From Spinacia oleracea (taxonomy: Eukaryota > Streptophyta > Magnoliopsida > Caryophyllales > Amaranthaceae), in NCBI RefSeq assembly GCF_020520425.1, contig NC_079491.1, positions 37,603,027 to 37,667,026 of the forward strand: a stretch of 64,000 nt of DNA, given 5' to 3'. Position numbers and translations under genes: made by a program. The notes under the pieces are model-generated. The model saw only the letters and a program-made list of their open reading frames with translations, was not told where the DNA came from and searched no databases. Below are positions 23,801 to 36,330 of the stretch, piece by piece. How positions within the stretch are numbered: position 1 is the first letter of the stretch; the number at the start of each line of letters is the position of its first letter.

Positions 23801-26800
23801 AAATGTACGTTTCTTATATCGACTTTTATGGTTGTTTTCGAATATCAAAATCGAATGGCAAACCAATTGGTGCTTGTGAATTCAAAATACACTGTAGTTT
23901 TGAGATCATAAAGCATTGAGCTTAAACGCTCAGCTTTACCAATGGTTAACAACCTAATATCTTTGTCCATTTAGTTCTCGAATGAGTCTAGTCCCTAGAC
24001 ATTCGAATAGATCAATGCTTAGAGAACTTTAGAAGCTTCTGGTAAGATCATCTAGTTGAAACAAAATATTCAACATAAATTAAAATGGTAAAGAACCTTG
24101 TTGGTGACATTGGACATGTCTAACAAAGTATAAAAGTCAACACTAAAGAATTCAATTCTTAAGACTATAAGAAAGGGTACAAGAAATAGGAAAACGAGGA
24201 ACAAATGAAAGGAATTTACGATTCCGTTTCTACCTATAAGTTTATGTTTAAAGAGAAGTGACCTAGCAATCAAACTTCCTTGGTATCATATACCGCTTGA
24301 GGTTCTTACTTCGGTAATAACTCAAATAATGGAAGCTAGGCTACACTAATGGCCTACAAGTGGGAAATGAAGCATGGTAATGCTACATTAGTTGCAGGGT
24401 CATCTAGTTTGTTTTAAAGGCTGGAACTAAATGGCTATTTTGTTCCATAATCAGCATACCTAAATTTCTGCTTCAAACACAGAAAGACTCACATTCAGAA
24501 GAACAAAAACAATGCTTGTTTGTTTGTTTATTTGAATGAAATGGTCATTTACGGGATGAGTCAATATGTTTGATTAAAACAAACAACTCTTTAACAATAA
24601 AAACTTTACTAGGTTCAAATCAAACCCTTGATTTGAGTTCCACTAATCTTTGGCATTGTTGCTTAGACCATATCAACAAGTTAACATTCAAAAGCTCTAT
24701 TTTAATGGACTTTTGAAAGTTGGTTGATTTCTAGATCAACTTAAGACAAGCTAGTCTTACTTGTTGAAAGTAACAAAAGATATGAACTATTGTTAGAACG
24801 CCTAGACGATAGAGTTCAAAGCTAAAGAAAGATTTTATGACTTTATGGTTTTGAGTGAATATAGGTTTATTGACTCAAATGTGATATAAGTTGAATCTGT
24901 TTGGGTAGTTCCAAGATTCAGAAGTATAAAATCCACTTGGCAAGAAATCATAAAGATCTAGGTTAGATCATGTTGATGATTACTTGAGACCAAATATGAT
25001 CATCAATGATTGTGTGTTGTAATTTCACAATCTAGGTCCATAAGATATGGCATATCTACGTTGGAATAATCGAAGTCAATTAGTACTTGATTCGATCAAT
25101 GATGAATCATAAAGACTTTTCCTATAATTTTTAAAACAAAATGCTCAACTACCACCAAACTAAACCAAATTCGTCAAAGCTATTGAAAAGTAATTTTAGA
25201 ATAACTTTTCATAAAATATATCTAGAGAGTTGCAAAACTCAGTGGGAGCTTAGTGTTTGTCATTCGACAAACTAAGGCCCAAGTATAGATATATGTTTCA
25301 TTGTGATTTATTCAAATAAGACACAAGGGTATTGTTTCTACCACGAATTTTTGAGAACATAATGTTTGTTTGCTCGAAATAATGTCCTTTTGGAGATTCG
25401 TTTCCAAAATGACAAGTGGGAGAAAATAGACCTCGAAAGTCTTCGAGGCGAACAACAAACATAAACGGACATTCCGGAGGCTTTTCGAAGTGCTTCAGAA
25501 AATCCGAACTTATTCTTTAAGGACTTTAGAAGTGGCTTTAAAGAATAGACATCTCTTAGAAGACTTTACAAGTGCTTCAAGGAGAACAGAATATTCAAAG
25601 GACTTTCAAGTGGCTATTGATATTCTATTGTTTGATGTTCTATACCCTAGTAGGCATAGAGTTCAAGTCACTGGAACTATGAGATTCTTCTGTTAGATAG
25701 TGAAGAAACATGAAGTTCAGGTCATTGAAGCTATCTTATTCTTCCATTAGATAGTGAAGAAACCTACAACTTGCAGTCAAACTATTATCATGTAGATTAA
25801 TGAGTTTGTGACTTGTAAGAAAGCTATGACGAAACCCAGATTCCCTAAAATGGTTAGAGGCCATATATAGACTCAAATGTTTTAAATGGTTAGAGGCCAT
25901 AAAACATACTCAATGTTTTGATGACAAAATTGAAATTTTGTTGATTTGCAAGAATAGTTTCACACCTATTGGTTGCAAAGTTTGTTTTAAGGATAAAAAC
26001 CATCAAACATGAAATTGTGTTCACACACAAAGCTAGATTAGTTGCTAAAGGTTACAAGCAAATTCACGATGTGGATTGTGTTGAAACCTCATGCAAAATC
26101 GTAATGCTTAAGTCTATAATTCAAGCAATGATTGCATATTGGTACATATGGCAATTGGATGACAAAACATCTTCCTCACTCAAATGTTGGAAGAAACTAT
26201 GTACATGGTATGTCATAGGATTTGTGGATCCAAATAAATGCTTGAATAGAAAAGCTGGTTTATAAAATCTAAGTACAGATTTAAAGCAAGCAATTGGGAA
26301 TTAGAAATGTATTTTAGTGAAGCTAATAAGTATTTTAGTTTCATAAAATATACATGATTCTTATAGATATATAAGAAGTTTAGTGGGAGTACATAAAAAC
26401 TTAATTGGTCCTATGTGTATCACACACATATCTCTCTATTGTAAAATAACATTCAAATGCTAATGACTTAGATTTGAGATTATTCATCAATGATGGACCA
26501 TGGCGAAACTTAGTACATACTGGGTATTAAGATCTATTTACAAAGATCTTATGATATTGTTTTGGATTAAGTAATGGCATTTACTAAATCAAACACGAAA
26601 GTCTCCATTGGAGATATTCGACCCATGTGAATAAATCTAAGTAAAGGATGTTTGAACTATGTATAAGCATTTACTAAGTTAAACATCAAAGAGTCTAAAT
26701 GAGATTCTTAACCTATATTATATGTCAAAGAATTTAGCTGAATTTAGTATCTACTGAAACTAGATAAGCTAAAGTTACATGAATAGAATTCAATTGGGAA

Positions 26801-28470
26801 TTATTCTGCAAAAGAATTTATCATGTATGATATAATATGAGGATCGCCAAAAACGTATCGTATGACTTTAGCCATGACGAACATATACCAATCTCTATTG
26901 ATCTAAGTAAAGATCAACTAGATTGAGATCAAGAATACTTATGGTACTTGAAAAGGTACATAGGAATAGTTCTTGATTCAAGGAAATAAAGATATGCTAA
27001 ATATTGATGCTACACGCATAAACACTGGCAAAGGATCAAGCAAGACCCTTTGGAGTTAACCATTGATAAGGACGAGCTATAGAGCATCGTGTTTTGAAAA
27101 TGGCAACATGGGTTGGAGACCATGAGTTGTTGCGTGGGAAATTAAAATAATAATTTCCATGTTCTAAGATATAGTTGGAGAATCTTCCACATATCTATGA
27201 ACTGCCTGGATAGGTAAATCCAAACAAAGCATCACTAGCAACCTATACAGTTGAAGTAAAAGTAATTATTGCCTAAGAAGCAATAAAACAGGGTTGTTTA
27301 AAGTTCTTCACTGAACTTGGGTAGATCACCTATCTGCTGGCTTGATGGTTGTTCATTGAAAAATGCGTAGAACCACTCTTGAAGCAAGAAAAACGTCTGC
27401 TAACTTGATGGTTCTTCATTGCAAAATGAGTAAAACCACCATCGAAGTAAAAAAGACTAGATCACATAATAAACAAACTCGAAAAGATCTTATCATCATA
27501 TCTCGAAGAACATTTGATGAAAAGGATATTAAGATTGGCAAAGCATGATAACTAAACCTATGCAACAAGTGAGAAGCAACACTCACGTTGTAGCACTGGA
27601 AATCAAGCATAGCTTTGAATTCCATGAATTGTTTTAGAAGATGGGTTTGAGGCCCATGGTTATAAAACATTGGGGTTGAACATTTATCATATATGAAATA
27701 TATTTTCATATTCCATTTAATCTTGGTTTAGTATTAAATGATGAGTCCCTTCAATTTGACGATATATTCAAGATAGACTGTCAGGACCAGTCCTGTGACT
27801 AAGAAATGTCTATCAAGTGAACTTGAATGTCAAAGGTTGAAAATGGTCCCTAGTCGGAGTTTTCTATAAAATTGGACGCATAGAAAACGTTAGACGATTA
27901 GAATGCAAGATGACTAGTAGTTCTGTTTCTTGAACTATGTGGACATGGCAATGTCATAATCATTTGCATAGATACTTACTTTGGGAAGACTAGTATCGGA
28001 CAAGACCTATGAAACTTTACTGTAAGAGATGAAAATCTTTCATAAGTAAATTTCATTAAAATTATTAGACACTAAATCCTCAATACCTGAGTAATTTGAG
28101 ATTACTTGTTTGAGAACTGGTTGCTTTGACGTTGACCAACCGTCGCACCGTAAAAGGAGGCTATAAAGGCAACGCTCAGGTAATCACCTATCAAACGAAG
28201 TCTAATCTCAAGATCGCAAGATTGGGATTGTCCTCCCATAAATCGGGATGAGATGCTTAAAAGTTGTACAAGGCCACTCGGAGAGCTAGAAACTGTGAAA
28301 TGCATGGCCGTGCTCGGATGAATCATAGGCTATGATTATCTGTTTATTTGATCAGTTGAACTCTGAAACCGAGGAACACCTCTGGACATAATAAGGATGA
28401 CGACTCTTACCTTATGTTCAAGAGCAAGCATCGAGCGACAAAGGAATTAGGAAATGCACACTTGTCCCTA
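20895..28470 (+). pseudogene. Degenerate interior of the nested copia element
   Basis: About 7.6 kb without an ORF longer than the GC-driven ones at 21.6-22.3 kb. Recognisable copia remnants are limited to RT-like fragments near 25970-26270. The rest (22.3-25.9 kb and 26.3-28.4 kb) is AT-rich, with many stops in all frames. Since the LTRs are nearly identical, this decay must predate the insertion of this copy. Confidence 0.8.
21670..22250. repeat. GC-rich repetitive island in the element's 5' interior
   Basis: A sharp switch from AT-rich to very GC-rich DNA with imperfect repeats of about 21 bp around GCGCACAGCGAGCGATGGCTC (21965-22090). All six frames are rather open here only because stop codons are rare in such DNA. 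Matching islands occur at 51470-51950 and 60280-60760. Confidence 0.75.
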
Positions 28471-28472
28471 AG

Positions 28473-28484
28473 GACAAGTGGGAG
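28473..28484 (+). promoter_or_regulatory. Polypurine tract of the nested copia element
   Basis: GGACAAGTGGGA directly before the 3' LTR, in the expected place for the plus-strand primer. The same tract in reverse lies at about 54087-54100. Confidence 0.7.
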
Positions 28485-28486
28485 AC

Positions 28487-29856
28487 TGAAGGAAATAATG
28501 CCCTTGGTCCAAGTATGCATTCTATGTTAAGTCTAATAAATGCGGTTCAGTATTAATTAACAAGTTAATAATTCAGTGAGATCAAGTGAGCTGAATGCCT
28601 AGCTAGAGGCCGCTTCAGTTCAAGTGGAATTAATGATATTAATCCACAGCTTACTCTTGACTGAACCCGTAGGGTCACACAAATAGTACGTAAACGGATC
28701 AAGTATTTAATGGCATTAGATACTCCATCTATGGATATTCGGAATCGACGGATCTTGGTTTCAGTGGGAGCTGAGATCGTCACAGGCAAGAAATGAATAC
28801 TCCGGAAACGATGATATTGCCGGAAACGGAAATATGGATCGTATCGGAAATATAAATATTATCCAAGTCGTAGATGTTGCCGGAAACGGAAACATGGTAC
28901 GTATCGGAAAATATTATCGGAAATGGAAATATTGCCAGAATCGGAAATATTGCCGGAAACGGAAATATTGTCAGAATCGGAAATATTATCGGAATCGGAA
29001 AATAATTCCGGAAACGGAAATATTAAATATTTGTTCGAAATGGAAATTGATTCCGGAATCGGAAATATTAAATATTGTTCGTATCGGAAATGAATTCCGG
29101 AACCGGGAATTTAATCGGAAGCGTATCGTACGAATTAGCATCGGACGAGGCCTGCCGGACGAAGGCCCAGCACGAAGTCGGGCCATCGCCCAGCAAGCCA
29201 AACGCGCGCCCAGCCAAGGCAGCGCCCAGGCCCACCGCAAGGCAGGCCCAGCGCGCGCCAAGGCCATGGCCTCGCTGCGTGGGCTGCTGCTCGCACGCAC
29301 ACGCATGGGCGGCCCTCGTGGCTGCCGTGTGTGTGTGAGTTTGTGTTCATGCATGATTCCTAAAACTATTAGAGTTAGTATATGATTAAATTCCTATTCC
29401 TAAAAGGATAAATTAATTAATCAGAGTTCTTGTAGGATTCTAAGTTTAATTAATTCGTATCCTACTAGGATTCCAATTCCCTTTCCATAACTCTATAAAT
29501 ACGTGCCTAGGGTCACATATTTTCAGAGATTAATTCAAGTATTCAAAGTGAGTTTTGAGAGAAAAATTCAGTCATATTTCTTACCTAAGAGTGCCGAAAA
29601 TTCTAGTACCTTAAAGGCGATTCTAGTTGGTCAATCTTAAGGCGGATCCGGACGTGCTGTGGACTATCTACGGAGGGACGACACTTGGAGTCCTAAAGAC
29701 TTGTTCTTGTTCGGTTCGGGCGCAGCTAGGGAAGGCACGCAACAAAGAGTATGCATCTAAATTATGCTATATGATTATGTGTAAATAATATGTATTCCTG
29801 GCTAAATGGTTGTTTCCGCATGATTTATGAATTGTCATATGTATCATAACCTAACA
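28487..29856 (+). repeat. 3' LTR of the nested copia element
   Basis: 1370 bp, almost identical to 19511-20879. Differences noted by eye include one base near 28560, GAAGC/GAAAC near 28890, an added G near 29010, and single changes near 29056, 29127, 29303 and 29521. Confidence 0.95.
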
Positions 29857-31847
29857 GATATAACATCTAAAAACAAGTGATAAAAATCACATAAACCATC
29901 TGTCTTCCTCAACCTATCTTTAATAGAATTATTAGTCGATACACTCCTTTGAGAAGACAAAGCTCCACCAGAGAAAGAATCCTTAGAATACGCACGACAC
30001 CAATGCTCTCTAATCACATACAAATTATTCAACCATACATTCTTCTCACACTTATAGTTCTTAATGAATCTGAAAGGTAAAATGAATATGAATATTACAT
30101 GTTATTAAATGAACAAGACTTATAAAGAGTTGAACATAAGAATAAAAGGAAATATACCTTGGCCAATAATGTTCAAACTCAGCAACAGTATCACAGTACT
30201 TCAGAAGATAACTAAACAACTCAGTAAAACCTTTCATAGCTCTCTGCGTAGCAATATTCTTCTTTGAATTCTCTCAAGATGCCATGTACACAAACGGTGA
30301 CTAGCACCCGGAAACACATCCCTAATAGCAGCAGCAATGGCAGGAGCTTGATCTGTCATTATAGTTTGAGGTATTCCACCACCCATTGATCGCAAAAAAG
30401 ATTCAAAAAACCAAATAAATGAAGGAATACGCTCATTAACCAGAAACCCCAAACCAAAAACAACATTATTGCAATGATGATTCATTCCAACAAATGGTGC
30501 ACATATCATATCATACCGATTTGTCCGGTATGTCGTATCAAACACCAATAAATCACCAAAATATTCGTAATCCCTTTTTATCCTTCCATCCCTCCAAAAG
30601 AAACTAATTAAATGTCCATGTTCATCTAACTCAAAATCATAATAAAAATCACTCTTAGAAGATTGTCTTTGAGCAAAGTACCTAATTAACTGATTACAGT
30701 CTTTACCATCAAGCTTCATTGCCTTTTCAGCAGCCAAAGCGTTGTATGCATCAGCAGGTAATAAACCCTAAATTAGGAGATCCTCCGACTTCTTTTCTCA
30801 TTACACGAAGCAAATCAGACACTCTACAACCACTGGCTTTCATTGCACTAAGATACTTGAGCTGCTCCCCTGTAATATCTCTTTGAGACCTAAGCAAGTA
30901 TCTCTTGTCAGCGGGAATCATATGATGATTGTGAGTCATGTTATGCCTCACCACAGTCCAAACCCATCATTGGTAATAGAAAACTGAATAAAAGCAGTAC
31001 AACCTGTACGCAATTCAGACCTCTCATACTTCCTCAATGTTTCCTTCTTAACATCTTTAAAACCAGAATTAAAACAAAGAAATCTACGCATAGTCCACAA
31101 ACCAGTTCTACGACTAGTCCTAATTAATCCCTTACGAATACTGAAACCCTTCCTAAATGCATAATCATTATACATTTCATAAGATTCATCATCACTCCTA
31201 ACTTCTTTTAACATTAATTCTGATGCAGATGCTTCTTCAACCACTACTACTTCTTTAGACACTGTCAAAAATAAAGGGTAAAGATGATGTTCAATTTAAA
31301 ATGTACAATGTTCATATATTAAAACAAAATGTTCATAATATCAAACTTCAATACATGTATTGTAATAAAAACGTAATAACCACAACAAAATATTCATAAA
31401 AATGAATAACGAAAATCATGTTCATAATATAAGTGAAATATGTTCAAATTCATCAAACATAAAATCTGTGAATTTTCCTGAAAATAATAGAATCTGGAAA
31501 AATTCAAAATCATAAAAAACGATAAAACAATTTTTAAAACTAAAACCTAATAAAACTATGAACGTAAAAAAAACAAACATAAGAACGATTTTATGCATAA
31601 TTGAATCAAAAACCAGAATCGAAAACCAAAATCGCAATAACAGAATCGCAAAAAACCAGAAAATCAGAATCACAAATTACAAAAACAAAAGAAAAACTAA
31701 AAAACAATTGAATCAAAACTCACATTCCTTCATCAATGCAGAGAGAATTGAGGAATTATCAGCATTAATTTCAGCAAGTATAGAATCAATGGAACTTTTG
31801 CTAGTAAAATTATGAACAGAGCTTAATGTAGAAACAGAAGAAGCCAT
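29857..31847 (-). pseudogene. FAR1-type MULE transposase, N-terminal half
   Basis: Exon 1 is 31847-31724 (begins MASSVSTLSS, donor GTGAGT). Exon 2 is 31261-30158, and exon 3 runs from 30069 to the retrotransposon target site at 29857. Exon 2 opens with a FAR1 DNA-binding domain (YEMYNDYAFRKGFSIRKG, then the R..GC cluster). The MULE catalytic core follows: LVFDTTYRTNRYDM, TIMTDQAPAIAAA with SHRLCTWH, and EFEHYWPRF for the third acidic residue. Two one-base frameshifts are visible, near 30950 and 30772, so the gene is dead even without the insertion. FAR1/FHY3-like transposases act in the nucleus as DDE transposases and gave rise to the FHY3/FAR1 transcription factors. Confidence 0.9.
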
Positions 31848-32038
31848 GGATGAGATTGGAATAAATGAAATTCAAAGAGGAAAACTGCGTAAATGCGAGG
31901 AGGAAGAGGAGAGAGAATTTTTGAATTAATCAGCGTGATTACTAACCCAGATTTAAGCTTGATCAATAAGCAAAAGGAAAGAGGGAAAATAGGAAAGAGG
32001 CGCTAAGGAAAGAAGGTTGGATTGAAAGGTAAGTAAGA

Positions 32039-32053
32039 AAAACGACGTCGTTT
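32039..32053. promoter_or_regulatory. AACGACGTCGTT palindrome upstream of the transposase gene
   Basis: A near-perfect palindrome with a GACGTC (C-box, bZIP-type) core about 190 bp upstream of the transposase start codon and just inside the right terminal hairpin. The same palindrome, extended to 16 bp, stands at the corresponding place in MULE 2 (36348-36363). Confidence 0.5.
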
Positions 32054-32058
32054 AACCT

Positions 32059-32086
32059 CCTATGCACGCTGAGATGCGTGCATAGG
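32059..32086. repeat. Right terminal hairpin of MULE 1
   Basis: CCTATGCACGC (32059-32069) pairs perfectly with GCGTGCATAGG (32076-32086), 11 bp, loop TGAGAT. It ends 20 bp before the target-site duplication. Confidence 0.8.
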
Positions 32087-32106
32087 TATCCAGCCAGAAA
32101 TTTGGG

Positions 32107-32116
32107 TCTACGTTGG
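32107..32116 (+). repeat. Right target-site duplication of MULE 1
   Basis: TCTACGTTGG, identical to 10058-10067. Confidence 0.65.
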
Positions 32117-32163
32117 CATTTCGGAAGGATGTTAGGGGAGTGGGTTAAGCCAACGTATGTATG

Positions 32164-32432
32164 GCCCTTTTCAAAACTTTTCTACACTCTTTCTACACAA
32201 TTTCCAAAGGTTGGGTTATTAACTTATTAACTATAACACGATAAAAGTTAGAGCTGATCTACATGGCCCGGCCCGCTAGCCAGATCTGAAAGTTACCGGA
32301 TTTTAGGTAGAACATTTCGGTCAGATATTCGGGCCCGGTCCGGCCATACCCAAACTTTTTATAAAAATATCGGGATTTGGATAACGTAAAACAACAATTT
32401 TAGTTATAAATTTGGCCCAACCCAAAAATGGT
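32164..32432 (+). repeat. First unit of a tandem host duplication
   Basis: The segment beginning CCCTTTTCAAAACTTTTC recurs from 32433. The second unit is interrupted by MULE 2 and resumes at about 36427 up to 36622. Unit 1 includes the first 190 bp of the hAT-type MITE, ending at AAAAATGG, so the duplication breakpoint cuts that element. Confidence 0.75.
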
Positions 32433-32536
32433 CCCTTTTAAAACTTTTCTACACTCTTTCTACACAATTTCCAAAGGCTGGGTTATTAACTATATATCCC
32501 TAAAAGTTTCAAAATAAAAAAAACTATGTATCCCTA

Positions 32537-32560
32537 ATGGCTATACCAGGGTATAGCCAT
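32537..32560. repeat. Left terminal hairpin of MULE 2
   Basis: ATGGCTATAC (32537-32546) pairs perfectly with GTATAGCCAT (32551-32560), loop CAGG. Confidence 0.8.
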
Positions 32561-33079
32561 CTATTAATGTACCCCCTCCTAAAGAAAATAAAGAAGTTAT
32601 ATAGGCATGTGGTTTCTTTAAAAAAAATTGCATATAAATTTTTCAAAAACTAGAATTCTCTCATTTTTGTTTTCTCTCTCCTCAAATTTTCTCTCTCCTC
32701 AATTTCTCTCTCCCCAAAAGTTTCTCTCTCCTCATTTATACGTGATTTTTTTTATCTCAAGTAACAATGTCAATCGGAAAATCCGTTTGCGTTTTCGCCG
32801 CCCTTATCATTCACGACAACGAAGTCGTTGCCACTAGCTGTAAACTTCTTTTCTCCTTTTTTTGCTGTTAATTTTCTTACTTTTTCGTGATTTTTGATTT
32901 AATTTACATGTTGATTAGAAGCACATCTTTGATAACTCAATAGATTTTTCCTTTTATGTTCTACATTTGTTCGCACGTCAATTTTATGTGATTTAGAAAT
33001 TTTCTGGTTGAATCTCCATATTCTCTCTCCATTTTCTTGCAAAATTTCATCAAAAATCGGATCTAGAAATTTTTTATGT

Positions 33080-36000
33080 TCAGATACAGATTTTTCAAAA
33101 TGTTCATATTTATATATAGTTATGTTCATTTTGTAAGATTCTGATGTTCATATCAATTTATTATGAAGATTAAATACATAATTGTTTATTAAGTTATGGA
33201 ACTTTATAATGTTCATATTATGAGAATAAAATGTTCATTTGTTGTGTCTAATATTTTATTTTACTTAAAGTTGATTTTGTTAATATGCAAGTGATTTAAA
33301 ATAAAATCTGGTTGACATCTCAATTTTCTTGCCAACTTCTTTTCCCAAAAAAGTTCTAGAATGTTGTTTATTGTTTATATCTATATTTTTTTTCGCGGAC
33401 TTTTCATGAAATACCCCTGAGTTTTGGCGTAATTCACCAAATGCCCCTCGACTTTCAGAAATTCACCAAATACCCCTCACAAATGAATTAATACCCCAAA
33501 TACCCTTACACTTAACAGACATTAAGTCTCCGTTAACTTAAATTTACCATTTTTCCCTTATGCGCCTTAATATTTCCCTACCACTGCTACTCTCTCAACT
33601 TCACCCTTCAACTTCTACTCTCTCTCTCCCCTTGTTCTTCCTCATTCATCAACCTTCACTGCATCCATTAATCACCGGAAAACAACAAAAACTTCTGAAT
33701 TTTTTTGATAAATTCTCATGTCTTCAATTACTCCTCAAAGCTCCAGCAAAATCAATTCATTTGAAACCCAAACCCAACCACGAATTTCTGGAAAATCCAT
33801 CTTTAATTTGAATGATATTATCCCAATTTGCTTCAAAATTTGGTTTAAGATTCCCGACGATTTTCTTGGGGGTTTCAGGAATTGCAGCTGGAGGCTCGGG
33901 AGTGGGTTTAGGGGTGATAGGTGGAGTGAGGAACACGGTGTATGGCCTGATCTTACCTATTGACGGTGGCCAATACGGCGGCGTTGTTGGGGATTGACCG
34001 CCATTTCCCGATCTTACTTATTGATAGTGGCGGGATGGTGGCTTTAGTTCATGGTCTTGAATCGTACAAATGAATTTCTATTTAGTCTGTAGAGGGTGAC
34101 TTGTGCGTCATCTCATTTAGATTCTGGAGCTGGTGATTGTTTGTTTAGTAATTTCAACTAGAAATTTGTTTTTGTCAGAGAAAGTTGATTCTTGTTTTGG
34201 TGATTGTTTTCTCTTAAAATATCACCTATTGTCTATTTGTCTTAGATTTCGAGGCTCGTTAGAGACTATGTGGTATGGTGACTGAACACACTGAGTTTGA
34301 TCAAGATATTAATTCATGGGTCTTGACAATCTAATAGAGGGGAGGTGTTGTGGTTGCTGGGCATAACTGAACTAGGGAAAAGTTTAGCTGATCAATTTTT
34401 TGTCAGAACAACAAAACTAGTGTATCTAACTGATTATGATTTAGCTGATCAATTCATCACTTGAAGCTGTAAGTTACACTGCTATATTTATATGTTCTCC
34501 GCACCAAGACATTGCTGATAATTAATTATCTGTAAATGTGTGTTGGTAAACTTGTTGTGAATTTGTGATTAATACTTTAAAGTAGTCGTTCTGAAGAACC
34601 AGTAGCAATATTTACAACATTTTTATTTCTGTCTCAAGGTTTCAACAAGTTTAAGTATAAATAATTGTGAGACACTCTAAAATAAGGTGACACAAAATAA
34701 CAAAAAGACTGAAGACGAAGCCTATAGGCTACAGTGGTTCATCTCTTCAAGCGCAAACACAGTCCATGAACTTGGGCATCAATGATTGAGCATCAAAATT
34801 GTTCTTTAAAAATGTGAGTATCGGGTGAATTATTTTTCAATAAAGGGGTATTTGGTGAAATTAGTATTAAAATAGGGGTATTTGGTGAATTTGAAAGTTG
34901 GCTAACGGAGCACTAACGGCGCGTCATTAGTAAGGGTATCTGGGGTATTAAGTCATTTGTGAGGGGGATTTGGTGAATTATTGAAAGTCGAGGGGCATTT
35001 GGTGAATTACGCCAAAACTCAGGGGTATTTCATGAAAAATCCGTTTTTTTCGAGGTTCATATGATCGAATGCATGATTATGTTCATTTTGTAATATTCAA
35101 ATGCTTATATATATTCTTATTTATTAAGATTGAAATTGTGTTTGTTGACTAAGTAATGCAACTTAATAATGTTCATTTTCTGAGAATAAAATGTTTCATT
35201 ATCAAAAAAAATTATGTTCAAATTATTAAAAAGTAAGAGGTATGATATTCATTTTCTGAGATTATGATGTTCATATCTACTTATTATAAAGAATAAACTT
35301 ATCATGGTTAACTTGATTAAGTTGTGGAACTTAAAAATGTTCATTTTCTGATAATAAAATGTTCACTTTCGGATAATAAAATGTTCATTTTTTGATAATA
35401 AAATGTTCATTATCATAAAGTTTATGTTTAAATTTTGAAAAAGTAAGAGGTATGATGTTCAATGTATAACTATTTAAGTTCATTTTTTTTTGTAAGTTCT
35501 CTCTTTATTTTCAAAAACACATTTTCATATTGACTTTAGTAAATAATACATATATAAATTGTGTATATTCATTTTGAGGAAGTGTTATGTTAAGTTCATT
35601 TATAAAATGATTATGATGTTAATTTTGCTTGATTTATATGATAACAGTTCAACATGTTAAAATTCATTTTGAGCATGTACATTTATAAGCTGTTGAATGT
35701 TCGATCAAGTATAAGCACATTTTATATATATATTTTGATTCACATTGATTATTCTTATATATTGTCATTTAAACATTTTGCATGCTCATCATTTTCAAAT
35801 CAGTAAATGTTCATTTTTACATTATTTGTGATCATCATATCAAATTACTTACTACTTTCATTTTCAGCCTACAACAATGAGGAAATTGAAACCATGAAGG
35901 TCAAATATTGTGTTCAAATCACACTTCATAGACACATTCAGAAGTATGAGAACTCAAGACTACATCAAAAGCAACATTCAAAATTGAAGATATAGAAAAA

Positions 36001-36330
36001 TAAGAGGATGATTTGTACCAGCATCTTGTAATTCAATTACAATTTTACATAGGCAATGGCTAAAATGTTTATTTTTTGGTAAAATATGTTATTTGACATG
36101 ATTTCATTGCACCTTATATGTAAATATAATGCTCAATATAATAACATGGTAATACATTAACTATGTTCAATTGAAAATTAGTAAATACTCATTTCACAAT
36201 TAGTAATATTCAATTCTAAATTGGTTGAATAAATGAAGATTTTCAAATAATTAGATAAATGTTCATCTTTGAAAGAGTAAATAAATGTCCATTTCCAAAT
36301 AAATAAATGTTCATTTCTAAAATAGTCAAT
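33080..36330 (+). repeat. ATGTTCA motif clusters in MULE 2
   Basis: ATGTTCAT/ATGTTCAA recurs at 33070-33240, 35055-35470 and 36175-36340, on the plus strand, and is absent from the nested MULE at 33396-35043. The pattern matches the non-coding parts of MULE 1. Confidence 0.7.
33396..35043. mobile_element. Long-TIR MULE nested in MULE 2
   Basis: Terminal inverted repeats of about 100 bp or more start CGGACTTTTCATGAAATACC and are mirrored at the right end (GGTATTTCATGAAAAATCCG). They are flanked by the exact 9-bp duplication TTTTTTTCG (33387-33395 and 35044-35052), the standard Mutator signature. The 1.65-kb element lacks a transposase. The inside (about 33560-34080) is GC-richer and partly open (GIAAGGSGVGLGVIGG in one frame), so it could be captured host sequence. 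Confidence 0.88.

Larger units (their letters stand above)
19511..29856 (+). mobile_element. Non-autonomous Ty1/copia-type LTR retrotransposon nested in the MULE transposase
   Basis: The element has two LTRs (19511-20879 and 28487-29856) and is flanked by the exact 5-bp duplication GATAT (19506-19510, 29857-29861). The LTRs differ at about six positions plus one 1-bp indel, so the insertion is young. A tRNA-Met-like primer site follows the 5' LTR and a purine tract precedes the 3' LTR. The 7.6-kb interior has no intact ORF. Only blurred copia RT traces remain, for example ARLVAKGYKQIH at about 26029-26064. It sits in the third transposase exon, antisense to that gene. Relatives lie at 48658-62913. 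Confidence 0.95.
10068..32106. mobile_element. Ulp1-carrying Mutator-like element (Kaonashi-like, non-TIR MULE)
   Basis: A 22-kb unit holds an Ulp1-type peptidase gene on the plus strand (10414-17663) and a FAR1-type MULE transposase on the minus strand (31847-18028), arranged tail to tail 364 bp apart. The 10-mer TCTACGTTGG occurs on both sides (10058-10067 and 32107-32116), a fitting 9-11-bp MULE target-site duplication. No long TIR is seen, which agrees with non-TIR MULEs of the Kaonashi type. Each end has a perfect 11-bp-stem hairpin instead, and AACGACGTCGTT or a degenerate form lies just inside. Without the nested retrotransposon the element is about 11.7 kb. Both genes have frame breaks, so it is probably no longer autonomous. 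Confidence 0.75.
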
